Positions 35,064-44,588 of a DNA stretch of 64,000 bases are shown here, piece after piece (position 1 is the stretch's first letter; every line of letters starts with the position of its first letter). Where the stretch lies: positions 1 to 64,000 of the forward strand of contig NZ_JAMWZB010000001.1 of the NCBI RefSeq assembly GCF_024305035.1, written 5' to 3'. Under the pieces are notes generated by a model. That model was given only the letters and a program-made list of their open reading frames with translations, was not told the origin of the DNA and ran no database searches. Position numbers and translations under genes: made by a program. This DNA is from Algoriphagus sp. (lineage in GTDB: Bacteria; Bacteroidota; Bacteroidia; Cytophagales; Cyclobacteriaceae).

Positions 35064-36557
35064 ATGAAAATCACCAAAGATTTATATCAGGGAAGCTTAA
35101 GCTTGCTCACCGATTTTTACCAGCTCACCATGGCCTATGCTTATTGGAAAGCAGGAAAAGGGGAGCAAGAAGCGATTTTTAATCTTTTCTTTCGAAAACA
35201 TCCATTTCAGGGAGGATTTACTTTAGTCGCTGGCTTAGATTACGTTATTGATTATTTACAAAACTTTAAATTTAAAAAACAGGATATCGAATACCTCGCT
35301 GACATGAAATCCAAAGAGGGTTCTCGGGTATTCGATCAGGGATTTTTGGATTATTTACAAAATCTGAAATTCAGTTGTGATGTGGAGGCAATTGAAGAAG
35401 GTACGGTGGTTTTTCCAAATATGCCTTTGATTCGGGTCCAAGGCCCGCTTATTCAATGTCAGCTTCTGGAAACTCCACTTTTGAACCTCATCAATTTTCA
35501 AACCTTAATTGCCACCAAAGCTGCCCGCGTCAATTTGGCGGCAAAAGGAGAGCCCGTTTTGGAATTTGGACTTCGGAGAGCACAAGGCATCGATGGAGCT
35601 TTGGCTGCGAGTCGGGCATCGTATATAGGAGGATGTAGCTCTACAAGCAATGTGATGGCGGGAAAGCTTTTTGATATACCCGTTTCAGGAACACATGCTC
35701 ATAGTTGGATCATGTCATTTGAGACCGAGTTGGAGGCTTTTGAGGCTTATGCGGATGCATTTCCGGATCAATGTGTCTTTCTGGTGGATACCTACGATAC
35801 GATCAATGGGGTTCGAAATGCAATCAAAGTGGGACAGCTTTTGCGAAAAAGAGGAAAGGAAATGATGGGTATTCGAATTGATTCAGGCGATTTGGCTTAT
35901 TTCTCCCAAGAGGCAAGAAAAATGCTCGATGAGGCTGGTTTTTTAAATGCCAAAATAGTGGCCTCCAACGATCTGGACGAACATATCATCAGCTCACTAA
36001 AAACCCAAGAGGCAGCGATTGATGTATGGGGAGTGGGCACCAAATTGGTGACTGCTTTTGATCAGCCGGCTTTAGGCGCCGTTTACAAGCTTTCGGCTAT
36101 CAAAACAGAAGCCGGTAAATGGGAGCCAAAGATTAAACTTTCACAGCAATCTCTGAAGATCAATATTCCAGGAGCTCATCGGGTGAGGCGTTTTTTTTCC
36201 AAAGGTATGGCCGTGGCGGATATGATTTATCTCGAAGACCAAGAAGTTAATCCAAGAGGCACTGTGATCATAGACCCCGCTGATGCTACACGAAGAAAGC
36301 GGATCATGCCGGCATTTTACCAAGAGGAGGAATTGTTGATACCAATCTTCAGAAAGGGAAAAAAAGTCTATCAAAGTCCTCATCTCAAACAAATCAGAGA
36401 ACGGGCGCAGAACCAATTGGAGTCCTTTGACTCCTCTCATAAGCGACTGGTTAATCCTCATTTATATCCAGTGGGCCTAGAAGAAAATTTACATCACTTG
36501 CGGATGGATTTGGTATTGAAAGCTAAAAAATTTGACAATGGAGAAGAAGAAGGATAA
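35064..36557 (+). CDS. pncB: Nicotinate phosphoribosyltransferase
   Basis: PncB makes nicotinate mononucleotide from nicotinate and PRPP, the entry of the Preiss-Handler NAD salvage route. 497 residues, the long form. It has LLTDFYQLTMAYAYW at the N-terminus, LEFGLRRAQGIDGALAASRASYIGGCSSTSN in the centre (residues ~170-200), SGTHAHSWIMSF with the catalytic-loop histidines, and LVDTYDTINGVRNAI plus GIRIDSGDLAYFS for PRPP binding. The following pncA start overlaps its end by 20 bases, so the pair is translationally coupled. Confidence 0.95.
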   Translation: MKITKDLYQGSLSLLTDFYQLTMAYAYWKAGKGEQEAIFNLFFRKHPFQGGFTLVAGLDYVIDYLQNFKFKKQDIEYLADMKSKEGSRVFDQGFLDYLQNLKFSCDVEAIEEGTVVFPNMPLIRVQGPLIQCQLLETPLLNLINFQTLIATKAARVNLAAKGEPVLEFGLRRAQGIDGALAASRASYIGGCSSTSNVMAGKLFDIPVSGTHAHSWIMSFETELEAFEAYADAFPDQCVFLVDTYDTINGVRNAIKVGQLLRKRGKEMMGIRIDSGDLAYFSQEARKMLDEAGFLNAKIVASNDLDEHIISSLKTQEAAIDVWGVGTKLVTAFDQPALGAVYKLSAIKTEAGKWEPKIKLSQQSLKINIPGAHRVRRFFSKGMAVADMIYLEDQEVNPRGTVIIDPADATRRKRIMPAFYQEEELLIPIFRKGKKVYQSPHLKQIRERAQNQLESFDSSHKRLVNPHLYPVGLEENLHHLRMDLVLKAKKFDNGEEEG

Positions 36558-37167
36558 TACTGCTTTGGTCATCGTGGATGTCCAATATGACTTTCTACCG
36601 GGTGGAGCCTTAGCCGTGGCCTATGGGGATCAGATTATTCCCCTGATTAATCAAATTCAAAAAAAATTTGACCTGATTGTCGCCACACAGGATTGGCACC
36701 CCGAAGAACACCAAAGTTTTGCGGCAAATCATCCGGGGAAGAAGAATGGGGAGTTTATTGACTTGAATGGATTGGAGCAAATTCTATGGCCAGTTCATTG
36801 TGTTCAAGGTTCCTCTGGAGCTGAGTTTCATGCTGATTTGGATCAATCCCGCTGGAAAGCCGTCTTCCAAAAAGGTAAAAATCCCGAAGTGGATTCCTAC
36901 TCAGGTTTTTTTGACAATGCCCGCAGAGGAGATACCGGATTGGGAGAATACCTGAAAACTCATGGAGTTTCTAAGGTTTATGTCTGCGGGTTGGCGCAGG
37001 ATTACTGCGTGAAGTTTACCGCCTTGGATGCGGTGAGTTTAGGTTTTGAAACCTTTCTCATAGCCGATGCCACCCGCCCGGTCAATTTGAACTCCACGGA
37101 TGGGGATCAAGCTATAGCGGAAATGAAAAAAGCCGGTGTACACGTAGTAATTTCAGATCAAGTTTAA
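36538..37167 (+). CDS. pncA: Nicotinamidase/pyrazinamidase
   Basis: PncA deamidates nicotinamide to nicotinate, feeding PncB. About 209 residues of the isochorismatase-like fold. The catalytic Asp is in VDVQYDFLPGG, the metal-binding DWHPEEHQSF has the Asp/His ligands, the Lys is in FQKGKNP, and the nucleophile Cys is in CGLAQDYCVKFTA. ATG 36538 is preferred. It is the second gene of the pncBA operon; the thioesterase gene starts 5 bases after its stop. Confidence 0.95.
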   Translation: MEKKKDNTALVIVDVQYDFLPGGALAVAYGDQIIPLINQIQKKFDLIVATQDWHPEEHQSFAANHPGKKNGEFIDLNGLEQILWPVHCVQGSSGAEFHADLDQSRWKAVFQKGKNPEVDSYSGFFDNARRGDTGLGEYLKTHGVSKVYVCGLAQDYCVKFTALDAVSLGFETFLIADATRPVNLNSTDGDQAIAEMKKAGVHVVISDQV

Positions 37168-37172
37168 TTTTT

Positions 37173-37688
37173 ATGTTTGAATACAATCCAGATAAGCATT
37201 ATCCTCAGGAAACCGAAAGCCGTGTGGTCATCCGATTTCAGGATTGCGATCCCTTGCAGCATTTAAATAATGCAAAGTATTTTGATTATTTCTTTAATGC
37301 TCGGGAAGATCAAGTACCCAAGCTTTACGGAGTGGAAATGATCGATATGATCCGAAAATACAAAGCTGCTTGGGTGGTGTATAATCACAACATCAGCTAT
37401 GTCAAACCAGCCATGGTTGGGGAGTGGGTACGCATCATGAGTCGGATCGTTTGGCACAATCACCATACCGTAGTGATTGAATACTACATGGTCGATGATG
37501 CTAAAACGCATCTTAAAACCCTTCTTTGGACGACCATGCGTTATGTGACGTTGGCTGAGGGGAAATCCACCAACCATGAGGGTGCGGTAGCTGAATTTCT
37601 AAAAGCGACTTCAGGTAACCTTGATATTAGCACTATAGCAATCAAAGATCGAGTCAAGCAGCTTTCCGCGGAGTTGAAGAAAGAATAA
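37173..37688 (+). CDS. Acyl-CoA thioesterase (4-hydroxybenzoyl-CoA thioesterase-like hotdog protein)
   Basis: 171 residues, a single hotdog domain. FQDCDPLQHLNNAKYFDYF contains the Asp-His-Asn active-site pattern of the YbgC/FcbC group. VVYNHNISYVKPAMVGEWVRIMSRI is the long central helix-strand region. The substrate acyl chain is not predictable. It lies 5 bases after pncA and ends with a good terminator, so it belongs to the pnc transcript by position only. Confidence 0.87.
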   Translation: MFEYNPDKHYPQETESRVVIRFQDCDPLQHLNNAKYFDYFFNAREDQVPKLYGVEMIDMIRKYKAAWVVYNHNISYVKPAMVGEWVRIMSRIVWHNHHTVVIEYYMVDDAKTHLKTLLWTTMRYVTLAEGKSTNHEGAVAEFLKATSGNLDISTIAIKDRVKQLSAELKKE

Positions 37689-37719
37689 ATGACATTCAAA
37701 ACGTGTAGGAACGGACAAG

Positions 37720-37747
37720 ACCTGTACAAAAGCGTACAGGTTTTTTT
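37720..37747 (+). terminator. Terminator of the pncB-pncA-thioesterase unit
   Basis: ACCTGTAC pairs with GTACAGGT around a 6-base loop and runs into seven T. Confidence 0.9.
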
Positions 37748-38054
37748 GTTAAGAGTTTTGGCACGACTCATTTTCTAAAAAATTTCAACATTAAATTTCA
37801 TTAATAAATCGATCCAAATGCAACCTTGAAATCGATTGAAATTGCCCGATTTTGTACGCTTTTGATACAGACGGTCGAGGAAGTGACCAATTTTTATACA
37901 GAAAATGACCTTTTGTGTGAACTTAAACCGAATAATATTTTAACAATTGTAAATATGCGAGGATAAATTTTACTCCTTTTCCCGATCCCAGAAATGAGGA
38001 ATAGCCTTTTGGTATGTGCTTCGCATAAGTAAAAGCATACAACACTAAACCAAC
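37748..38054. other. Intergenic region before the secreted-protein gene
   Basis: About 307 A+T-rich bases without a gene. They hold the promoter of the following gene, but no exact -33/-7 pair could be fixed. A short inverted pair around AATCGAT (37810-37845) was seen and judged not significant. Confidence 0.45.
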
Positions 38055-38648
38055 ATGATTATGAAAACGCTATTCACTTTCGCACTTGCAGGCTTATTAT
38101 CTACAGGAGCTTTTGCTTCCTCCAACGCCGATGATCTTGCAGCCAATTCGGCCGTAAAAGCCAAATTCAAAAAAGTAAATGTTCTTTTAAAGGAAGGACT
38201 TGGAAAAGCAAAGGTAATGCTCATCGACAAAGAGGGCAAAATTCTTCATCAAAAGAAAGTCACCGTATCGGATCAGCAAATTATTTTACCTTATGATCTC
38301 AATGAGCTTCCTTGTGACACCTATCATGTCAAAATATCTACCGATAAGGAAGAAATTACCTATGATGTGGCCACCTTTGAGCGAAGAATTCCTGCAGATC
38401 AGCTTCCTTTGATGGCTTATGGAAAAACTATTGACTCAGAAACGGTAAACTTGTTAATCATAGGTTTGGAAGAGCCCGGTGTGGAAGTAAACGTTCGCCA
38501 CAACGTCACCGACCAGATCATTCACAGTGAATATGTGAGTCAGGAGGAAGGTTTTAGAAAGAACTACCGCCTCAGAGGAGTGACTTCTGATCAGGTTTAT
38601 TTTGATCTGAAAGATTCCAAGGGGAGAACTAAGAAGGTATACCTTTAA
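38055..38648 (+). CDS. Secreted protein of unknown function, beta-sandwich-like
   Basis: 197 residues with a Sec signal peptide (KTLFTFALAGLLSTGAFA, cut after AFA). The rest has two beta-rich halves: VMLIDKEGKILHQKKVTVSD followed by DLNELPCDTYHVKIST, and VNLLIIGLEEPGVEVNVRH ending in KDSKGRTKKVYL. This recalls the Ig-like DUF3244 style of secreted Bacteroidota proteins, but I cannot assign it. It is a single gene between two terminators. ATG 38061 (second Met) could also be the start. Confidence 0.7.
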   Translation: MIMKTLFTFALAGLLSTGAFASSNADDLAANSAVKAKFKKVNVLLKEGLGKAKVMLIDKEGKILHQKKVTVSDQQIILPYDLNELPCDTYHVKISTDKEEITYDVATFERRIPADQLPLMAYGKTIDSETVNLLIIGLEEPGVEVNVRHNVTDQIIHSEYVSQEEGFRKNYRLRGVTSDQVYFDLKDSKGRTKKVYL

Positions 38649-38670
38649 GAATTAATCAGCTCAGAACACG

Positions 38671-38700
38671 AGCCCTTGATTTCGGTCAAGGGCTTTTTTT
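38671..38700 (+). terminator. Terminator after the secreted-protein gene
   Basis: AGCCCTTGA-TTTCGG-TCAAGGGCT, then seven T. A textbook intrinsic terminator. Confidence 0.93.
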
Positions 38701-38782
38701 AAGTTGAAAGATCCCCTCATTTTTTAAAATGTGTTTTTCTTAATCAAAACGAATTTTTCCACGGGATAATGGGTGAAATCTT

Positions 38783-38790
38783 TATTTTTG
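38783..38790 (+). promoter_or_regulatory. -7 element for the acyl-CoA dehydrogenase gene
   Basis: TATTTTTG matches TAnnTTTG and lies 30 bases before the ATG at 38821. The -33 element is weak. Confidence 0.45.
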
Positions 38791-38820
38791 AAAGAATTAA
38801 ACCAAAAGAGATAAACCCGA

Positions 38821-39978
38821 ATGTTTGGATTACCACGAATGATGTTTACCGAAGAGCATGAGCTTTTTCGCCAAAGTGTACGCGATTTTATTGCAAAAGA
38901 AATTACTCCGTTCAACGACGAATGGGAAAAACAAAAAATGGTTTCCCGAGAATCCTGGCTTAAACTTGGAGAAAATGGGTTTTTGGGTATTCAAGCTCCA
39001 GAAGAACTGGGAGGAATGAATATTCAGGATTTTCGATACAATGCCATTTTGATCGAGGAGCTCGGGTTGAGCGGTTGCTCGGGTCCGGCAATCGGTTATC
39101 CGCTTCATAGCGACATTGTTTTGCCTTACATCCTGCATTATGCCACCGATGAAGCCAAAAAGAAATACGTTCCGAAAATGATTTCTGGACAATACATCGG
39201 TGCTGTCGCGATGACTGAGCCGGGAGCAGGTTCTGATTTGCAGGGAATACGCACCACTGCCGAAGATAAAGGGGATCATTATTTAGTCAATGGGTCCAAA
39301 ACCTTCATCACCAATGGCTATCTTTCCGATGTGGTGGTGGTAGCAGTCAAAACGGATCCCAGTAAAGGAGCAAAAGGAATAAGCTTAGTGCTGATTGATC
39401 GGGATATGGCTGGTTTTTCCAAAGGAAAACCGTTTGAGAAAGTGGGGTTGCATGCCCAAGATACCTGCGAACTTTTTTTCGAAGAAGTGAAAGTTCCCAA
39501 GGAAAATCTGCTTGGAAAAGAAGGGGAGGGGTTTAAATTCCTAATGACCGAATTAGCGCAGGAGCGTTTAGTTGTTGCTTTGGCAGCAGTCGCTTTGGGA
39601 GAATATATGTTGAAGGAAACGGTAAACTATGTGAAAGAGCGGAAAGCATTCAACAAAAGTTTATCCGAGTTTCAAAATACCCGCTTTAAACTTGCTGAAA
39701 TGACCGCAGCGTTGGAACAGGGGAGAATTTACTGTGATCAGCTGGTCTTACTTCACAATGAAAAGAAACTGGATCCGGCTATGGCTTCAGCGGCCAAATA
39801 CAATATGACTGAACTTCAGTGCAAGGTAGCCGATGAATGTGTGCAGCTTCACGGTGGCTATGGCTATATGTGGGAATATGGAGTAGCCAGAGCCTATGCG
39901 GATGCTCGGGTACAACGGATCTATGCCGGTACCAATGAGATCATGAAGGAATTGATTGCACGAAAAATTTTGAAATAA
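38821..39978 (+). CDS. Acyl-CoA dehydrogenase (long-chain type)
   Basis: 385 residues; FAD-dependent alpha,beta-dehydrogenation of acyl-CoA in beta-oxidation. It shows AMTEPGAGSDLQGIRTTA (FAD and substrate binding), SKTFITNG and LHGGYGYMWEYGVARAYADARVQRIYAGTNEIMKELI at the end (residues ~350-385). The usual catalytic Glu of the YEGT motif is Ala here (YAGT). E261 in LGEYMLKETVNYV takes the place used by long-chain acyl-CoA dehydrogenase and isovaleryl-CoA dehydrogenase. It is followed by an acyl-CoA ligase, a coherent fatty-acid degradation pair. Confidence 0.9.
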   Translation: MFGLPRMMFTEEHELFRQSVRDFIAKEITPFNDEWEKQKMVSRESWLKLGENGFLGIQAPEELGGMNIQDFRYNAILIEELGLSGCSGPAIGYPLHSDIVLPYILHYATDEAKKKYVPKMISGQYIGAVAMTEPGAGSDLQGIRTTAEDKGDHYLVNGSKTFITNGYLSDVVVVAVKTDPSKGAKGISLVLIDRDMAGFSKGKPFEKVGLHAQDTCELFFEEVKVPKENLLGKEGEGFKFLMTELAQERLVVALAAVALGEYMLKETVNYVKERKAFNKSLSEFQNTRFKLAEMTAALEQGRIYCDQLVLLHNEKKLDPAMASAAKYNMTELQCKVADECVQLHGGYGYMWEYGVARAYADARVQRIYAGTNEIMKELIARKILK

Positions 39979-40045
39979 AATCGTAAGTTGGACTAACAAT
40001 TTTCCTCGATAGCATTTTATTAAAGAAACCCAAAATAGCAATCTT

Positions 40046-41725
40046 ATGGTGGATCATTCCTGGTTTAAATTTTACCCCTCCGCGGTGGATAGGGAAGTAA
40101 AGGTCACTGCCTATTCCAGTGTAGTGGATCTTTTTGACGAGAGCGTTCAGAAATATGGTGACGCAGTTTCCTACGAATGCATGGGCAAAACGATTTCTTT
40201 CAATGAATTGGATCGGCTCAGCGCCCATTTTGCCACCTACCTGACTCAGGTTTTGCGATTGGAAAAGGGAAGCAGGATTGCCATTCAGATGCCCAATGTG
40301 CTCCAATATCCGGTGGTCATGTTTGGAGCTTTGCGGGCCGGAATGATCGTAGTAAATACCAATCCGCTTTACACTTCGGCCGAAATGAAGCATCAGTTCA
40401 ACGATGCAGAAGTCGATGTGATCGTGATCGTGGCTAATTTTGCTCATAATTTGGAAAAAATTCTTCCTCACATCCATGTAAAGCACATTGTATTGACTGA
40501 ACTGGGAGATTTATTGGGCGGATTAAAAGGGACCTTAGTCAATTTGGTCGTTAAGCACATCAAAAAGATGGTTCCTGCCTATTCAATTCCCGGAGCGGTG
40601 AGTTTGAAAAAGGCATTAGCTGAGGGAGCAGAAAAGAAATTCTCCAAAGCTAGTTTGAGCTTGGAAGATACCGCATTTTTGCAATATACGGGAGGCACCA
40701 CAGGCGTTTCCAAAGGGGCTGAACTCACCCATGGGAATATTGTAGCCAACATGCAGCAAATCTCAGCCTGGATGAAGCCCAAATTAAAGGAACGGGAAGA
40801 ACTAGTGGTCACTGCTTTACCCCTTTATCACATCTTTGCCTTGACCGTGAACTGTCTGGCGATGCTCAAAATTGGCGCTCATAATCTCCTGATAACCAAT
40901 CCTAGGGATATGAATTCTTTTATTAAAGAGTTGGCAAAACATCGCTTTACTGTTTTTACGGGAGTGAATACCTTATTTAATGGATTGCTCAATCAGGAAA
41001 AATTTCTTCAACTTGATTTTAGCGGTTTGAAAATAGCCGTTGGAGGAGGGATGGCAGTACAAAAAGCCACAGCAGAAAAATGGAAAAAAGTAACGGGTGT
41101 TCCGTTGGCAGAAGGCTACGGACTGACTGAAACTTCTCCGGTAGCCACCTGTAATCCAATCGATGGCACCGAGCGAATTGGTACCATAGGTGTTCCCCTT
41201 CCCAACACCGAATTAATGATTGCTGATGATTTGGGTAATCCATTGGCCTTGGGAGAACGTGGGGAAATTTTAATCAAAGGTCCTCAAGTAATGAAAGGAT
41301 ATTGGCGAAGACCGGAGGACACCGGAGCGGTGATGTTTGGGGAGTGGTTTAAAAGTGGAGATATCGGGGTGATGGATCAAGATGGATTTGTGAAGATCGT
41401 CGATCGGAAAAAAGAGATGATTTTGGTTTCCGGCTTCAATGTTTATCCCAACGAAGTGGAAGATGTGATTTCGTCCTGCCCCGGCGTATTGGAAGTGGGT
41501 GTCATCGGCATGCCTGATCCGAAATCCACAGAAAAGGTAGTGGCTTATGTGGTCAAAAAGGATAATTCAGTCACTGCAGACCAAATTATCAGCCACTGTC
41601 ATGAATCCCTGACTAATTATAAAATACCCAAGGAAGTTTATTTTACCGATGAACTGCCAAAGTCCAATGTGGGAAAAATTCTTCGACGAAAAATCAAAGA
41701 AGCCCACCAGGAAAAACTGAAATGA
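40046..41725 (+). CDS. fadD: Long-chain fatty acid-CoA ligase
   Basis: 559 residues of the ANL superfamily: ATP-dependent activation of fatty acids to acyl-CoA. The P-loop-like motif is LQYTGGTTGVSKGAELTHGN. EGYGLTETSPVATCNP is the A5 region, FKSGDIGVMDQDGFVKIVDRKKEMILVSGFNVYPNEVE spans A7-A8 (residues ~430-470), and the catalytic Lys lies in KSNVGKILRRKIKE at the end. It is peripheral or cytosolic. It follows the acyl-CoA dehydrogenase by 67 bases, and the two probably act in one beta-oxidation route. Confidence 0.93.
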   Translation: MVDHSWFKFYPSAVDREVKVTAYSSVVDLFDESVQKYGDAVSYECMGKTISFNELDRLSAHFATYLTQVLRLEKGSRIAIQMPNVLQYPVVMFGALRAGMIVVNTNPLYTSAEMKHQFNDAEVDVIVIVANFAHNLEKILPHIHVKHIVLTELGDLLGGLKGTLVNLVVKHIKKMVPAYSIPGAVSLKKALAEGAEKKFSKASLSLEDTAFLQYTGGTTGVSKGAELTHGNIVANMQQISAWMKPKLKEREELVVTALPLYHIFALTVNCLAMLKIGAHNLLITNPRDMNSFIKELAKHRFTVFTGVNTLFNGLLNQEKFLQLDFSGLKIAVGGGMAVQKATAEKWKKVTGVPLAEGYGLTETSPVATCNPIDGTERIGTIGVPLPNTELMIADDLGNPLALGERGEILIKGPQVMKGYWRRPEDTGAVMFGEWFKSGDIGVMDQDGFVKIVDRKKEMILVSGFNVYPNEVEDVISSCPGVLEVGVIGMPDPKSTEKVVAYVVKKDNSVTADQIISHCHESLTNYKIPKEVYFTDELPKSNVGKILRRKIKEAHQEKLK

Positions 41726-41730
41726 AAAAA

Positions 41731-41765
41731 ATCCCGGTAAAACATAATTTTATCGGGATTTTTTT
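41731..41765. terminator. Bidirectional terminator between fadD and uxs
   Basis: ATCCCGGTAAAA pairs with TTTTATCGGGAT around CATAA. It is flanked by A-run and T-run, so it can serve both convergent genes. Confidence 0.88.
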
Positions 41766-41780
41766 GGTTTAGACCGGAGA

Positions 41781-42713
41781 TTAAATCACTCCCTCAAAAT
41801 AGTCAATGGTTTTTACTAATCCTTCACGTAGCGGAACAGTGGGTTCCCAACCCAATTCTTTTTTAGCTAAATCAATCACCGGCTTTCGTTGCATGGGATC
41901 ATCCTGAGGTAGGGGAAGGAATACTAATTTACTTGTAGAGTTGGTCAATTCGATTACCAAATTGGCCAACTCCAGCATGGTGAATTCTCCCGGGTTTCCA
42001 ATATTTACCGGGCCAGTAAAGCCATCTCTGGAATTCATCAATCGATACATGCCTTCAATATTATCATCCACATAGCAGAAGGAGCGTGTTTGCATGCCAT
42101 CCCCATAGATAGTGATGTCCTCACCTTTAAGTGCTTGAACAATAAAATTGCTGACCACACGCCCATCATTGGGATGCATTCGGGGGCCATAGGTGTTGAA
42201 AATCCGCATGACTTTAATCGGAACTTTGTGCTGCCGGTGGTAATCGAAAAATAAGGTTTCCGCACAGCGCTTACCTTCATCATAACAAGCCCGAGGACCT
42301 AGGGGATTGACATTTCCTCGGTAAGATTCGGGTTGAGGGTGGATTTCCGGATCTCCATAAACCTCTGAAGTGGATGCCTGCAGGATTTTAATTTTCAATC
42401 GCTTGGCTAAGCCGAGCATATTCATGGCTCCAATCACAGAGGTTTTGGTGGTCTGTACTGGATCAAACTGATAATGGATGGGTGAAGCCGGACAGGCTAG
42501 ATTGTAAATTTCATCTACCTCCACATACAGCGGATGGGTAACATCGTGCCTGAGCAACTCGAAATTCTTGTTGTCCAGCAGGTGATGGATATTTCTGCGA
42601 TTTCCGGTGAAAAAATTATCGACACAAAGGACTTCATTTCCTTCTTTGAGTAATCTGTCGCAAAGGTGACTTCCTAAAAATCCACCACCTCCGCTTACTA
42701 AAATTCTTTTCAT
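41781..42713 (-). CDS. uxs: UDP-glucuronate decarboxylase (UDP-xylose synthase)-like NAD-dependent epimerase
   Basis: 310 residues, extended SDR. NAD binds at [32 protein letters not shown] and [14 protein letters not shown], then the catalytic Y-x3-K in [12 protein letters not shown] and [20 protein letters not shown], are typical of the UXS branch converting UDP-glucuronate to UDP-xylose. It makes a nucleotide sugar for envelope polysaccharides rather than degrading uronate. It is separated from the uronate genes by 115 bases, with its own promoter likely. Confidence 0.88.
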   Translation of the reverse strand: MKRILVSGGGGFLGSHLCDRLLKEGNEVLCVDNFFTGNRRNIHHLLDNKNFELLRHDVTHPLYVEVDEIYNLACPASPIHYQFDPVQTTKTSVIGAMNMLGLAKRLKIKILQASTSEVYGDPEIHPQPESYRGNVNPLGPRACYDEGKRCAETLFFDYHRQHKVPIKVMRIFNTYGPRMHPNDGRVVSNFIVQALKGEDITIYGDGMQTRSFCYVDDNIEGMYRLMNSRDGFTGPVNIGNPGEFTMLELANLVIELTNSTSKLVFLPLPQDDPMQRKPVIDLAKKELGWEPTVPLREGLVKTIDYFEGVI

Positions 42714-42828
42714 TTTTTTCTAAAAGGGTTTCAAATCAAATCGGTCAAAAATAAGTAAATGTCTCCGAAATCAAATTTTATAACTGAGAATTGCTCAATA
42801 AATCACAGCCAGGGATATCATCTTAAGT

Positions 42829-43386
42829 TTACTTTTCGAGCATTCTTAGGAAACGGGCCGGATTTCCGGCTACGATTACTCCTTCGGGGACATCTTTGGT
42901 CACCACGGATCCGGCTCCAATAATTGATCTATTTCCGATTTTTACTCCTGGACAGATGATACTTCCTCCGCCGATCCATACATCCGAACCGACATGAATT
43001 TCTTTCCCATATTCCCATAATTCACCACGGGTTTGGGTATCGATAGGATGAGTGGCTGGGTAAAACTGCACATTAGGAGCGATCAAAACCCGATCCCCAA
43101 AAGTTACTGGGACCACATCCAAAATCACACAGTTAAAGTTGAAAAATACCTCATTTCCTATCGTGATATTTGAGCCATAATCACAATAGAAGGGAGGTTC
43201 TAACCAAAAGTTTTTCCCTATTTTTCCAAAAAGATTCTGCAAAATATCCGTTCGGAAATTGCTGTCCTCCGGGTCGGAGTGGTTGAGTTTTTGGAGTAAT
43301 TTCCTCGCTCTGAGTCGCTCAGAGAGGAGTTCAGCATCGCCAGCCTGATAAAGTTGGCCGGCGAGCATTTTTTCTTTTTCTGTCAT
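42829..43386 (-). CDS. Sugar O-acetyltransferase, maltose-acetyltransferase (Maa/LacA) type
   Basis: About 185 residues. An N-terminal helical cap ([27 protein letters not shown]) is followed by a left-handed beta helix of hexapeptide repeats (residues ~60-180). These include [27 protein letters not shown], the catalytic His region YPATHPID, and [25 protein letters not shown]. It transfers acetyl from acetyl-CoA to a sugar hydroxyl. ATG 43386 gives a 4-base ATGA overlap with the uxuA stop; 43395 is equally open. It closes the uxaC-uxuB-uxuA unit. Confidence 0.88.
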   Translation of the reverse strand: MTEKEKMLAGQLYQAGDAELLSERLRARKLLQKLNHSDPEDSNFRTDILQNLFGKIGKNFWLEPPFYCDYGSNITIGNEVFFNFNCVILDVVPVTFGDRVLIAPNVQFYPATHPIDTQTRGELWEYGKEIHVGSDVWIGGGSIICPGVKIGNRSIIGAGSVVTKDVPEGVIVAGNPARFLRMLEK

Positions 43387-44558
43387 TTTTTCCATGTGTA
43401 AAGCAAGCCTTCTTCCACACCCCGTATTTCGGCCAGTCCTTTGAGTCTTCCAATGGCAGAGTATCCTGGATTAGTTTGCTTTTTTAAATCATCGAGCATC
43501 TGATGCCCATGATCCGGACGCATGGGGATGCTTTTTTTACGATTTTCTTGAACCTTGAGGATCTCCTCTATCACTGCTGCCATCGGCACATCTCCCTCTA
43601 AATGATTGTCTTCAAAAAAATTACCCTCAGCATCTCTTTTGGTGCTTCTCAAGTGAATAAAATGAATATGATTCCCAAATTCAGAGATCATCGCAGGCAA
43701 ATCATTTTCAGGCCTCACACCATAACTTCCTGTGCAAAAGCAAAGTCCATTATGTGGGCTAGGATTATCTCTGATGATCCTTCGAGCATCTGCAGCCGTA
43801 GATACTACTCTAGGCAATCCGTAAAGGGAAAAAGGTGGATCATCGGGATGGATAGTCATGTAAACCCCGACTTCCTCTGCAACAGGAATGATTGCCTCTA
43901 GAAATAAGCGTAAATGCTCTTGGAGCTTTGGAGCATCTATCCCATCATAGGTTTGAAGCATAGACCGAAACTCATCCAGGGTGTAGCCGATCTCTGAGCC
44001 AGGTAGTCCTTTTAAAATAGTATCCAGGATCAACTGGTGTTTTGCTGGGCTCAGCGCATGAAAGTATTCTTTTACTTGGGCAATTTCTTCCTGGGAATAT
44101 TCTTCAAAGGCAGCAGGTCTTTTTAAGATAAAGAGATCGAAAGCCTGAACCGCCTTTTTTTCGTAAAAAAGAGCTTTTGCACCATTGGGTAGTTCTTTAG
44201 AAAGGTCTGTCCGAGTCCAATCTAAGATGGGCATAAAATTGTAGCAAACCGTAAAAATTCCTTCGGCAGCCAAATTGCGTAGGGTTTGCTGGTAGTTGGC
44301 AATCAATTGTTCGAAATTTCCAGTTCGGGTTTTGATATGTTCATGTACGGGGACGGATTCCACCACAGACCAAGTTAATCCTGCCTCGGTAATGGTTTTT
44401 TTACGAAGCTGAATTTCCTCTTTGGTCCAACAATCCCCATTGGGAATATGATGAAGTGCGGTCACGATCCCGGTGGCGCCAGATTGTCGAATATCAGCTA
44501 GGCTCACCGGATCACTGGGGCCATACCAGCGCATGGTTTGTTCCATTTTATATGCCAT
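43383..44558 (-). CDS. uxuA: D-mannonate dehydratase
   Basis: UxuA dehydrates D-mannonate to 2-keto-3-deoxygluconate in hexuronate catabolism. 391 residues. The N-terminus [21 protein letters not shown] and [15 protein letters not shown] match the E. coli enzyme closely; IHPDDPPF and HIHFIHLRS contribute metal ligands. The start could be ATG 44546. It follows the SDR oxidoreductase by 30 bases in the operon uxaC-uxuB-uxuA-acetyltransferase. The next enzymes, KDG kinase and aldolase, are not in this window. Confidence 0.95.
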   Translation of the reverse strand: MAYKMEQTMRWYGPSDPVSLADIRQSGATGIVTALHHIPNGDCWTKEEIQLRKKTITEAGLTWSVVESVPVHEHIKTRTGNFEQLIANYQQTLRNLAAEGIFTVCYNFMPILDWTRTDLSKELPNGAKALFYEKKAVQAFDLFILKRPAAFEEYSQEEIAQVKEYFHALSPAKHQLILDTILKGLPGSEIGYTLDEFRSMLQTYDGIDAPKLQEHLRLFLEAIIPVAEEVGVYMTIHPDDPPFSLYGLPRVVSTAADARRIIRDNPSPHNGLCFCTGSYGVRPENDLPAMISEFGNHIHFIHLRSTKRDAEGNFFEDNHLEGDVPMAAVIEEILKVQENRKKSIPMRPDHGHQMLDDLKKQTNPGYSAIGRLKGLAEIRGVEEGLLYTWKK

Positions 44559-44588
44559 AGGTGTTACTAGTTTGGGTTTGATGTTTTG

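Noticed and set aside
37810..37845. AATCGATT-containing inverted pair resembling the LacI operator core
   Set aside because: It lacks the flanking CG bases on both sides and lies upstream of a gene unrelated to uronate use; probably chance in A+T-rich DNA.
41781..42713. UDP-glucuronate decarboxylase as part of the uronate catabolic operon
   Set aside because: It acts on a nucleotide sugar for biosynthesis, is separated by 115 bases, and has no operator-like palindrome upstream.
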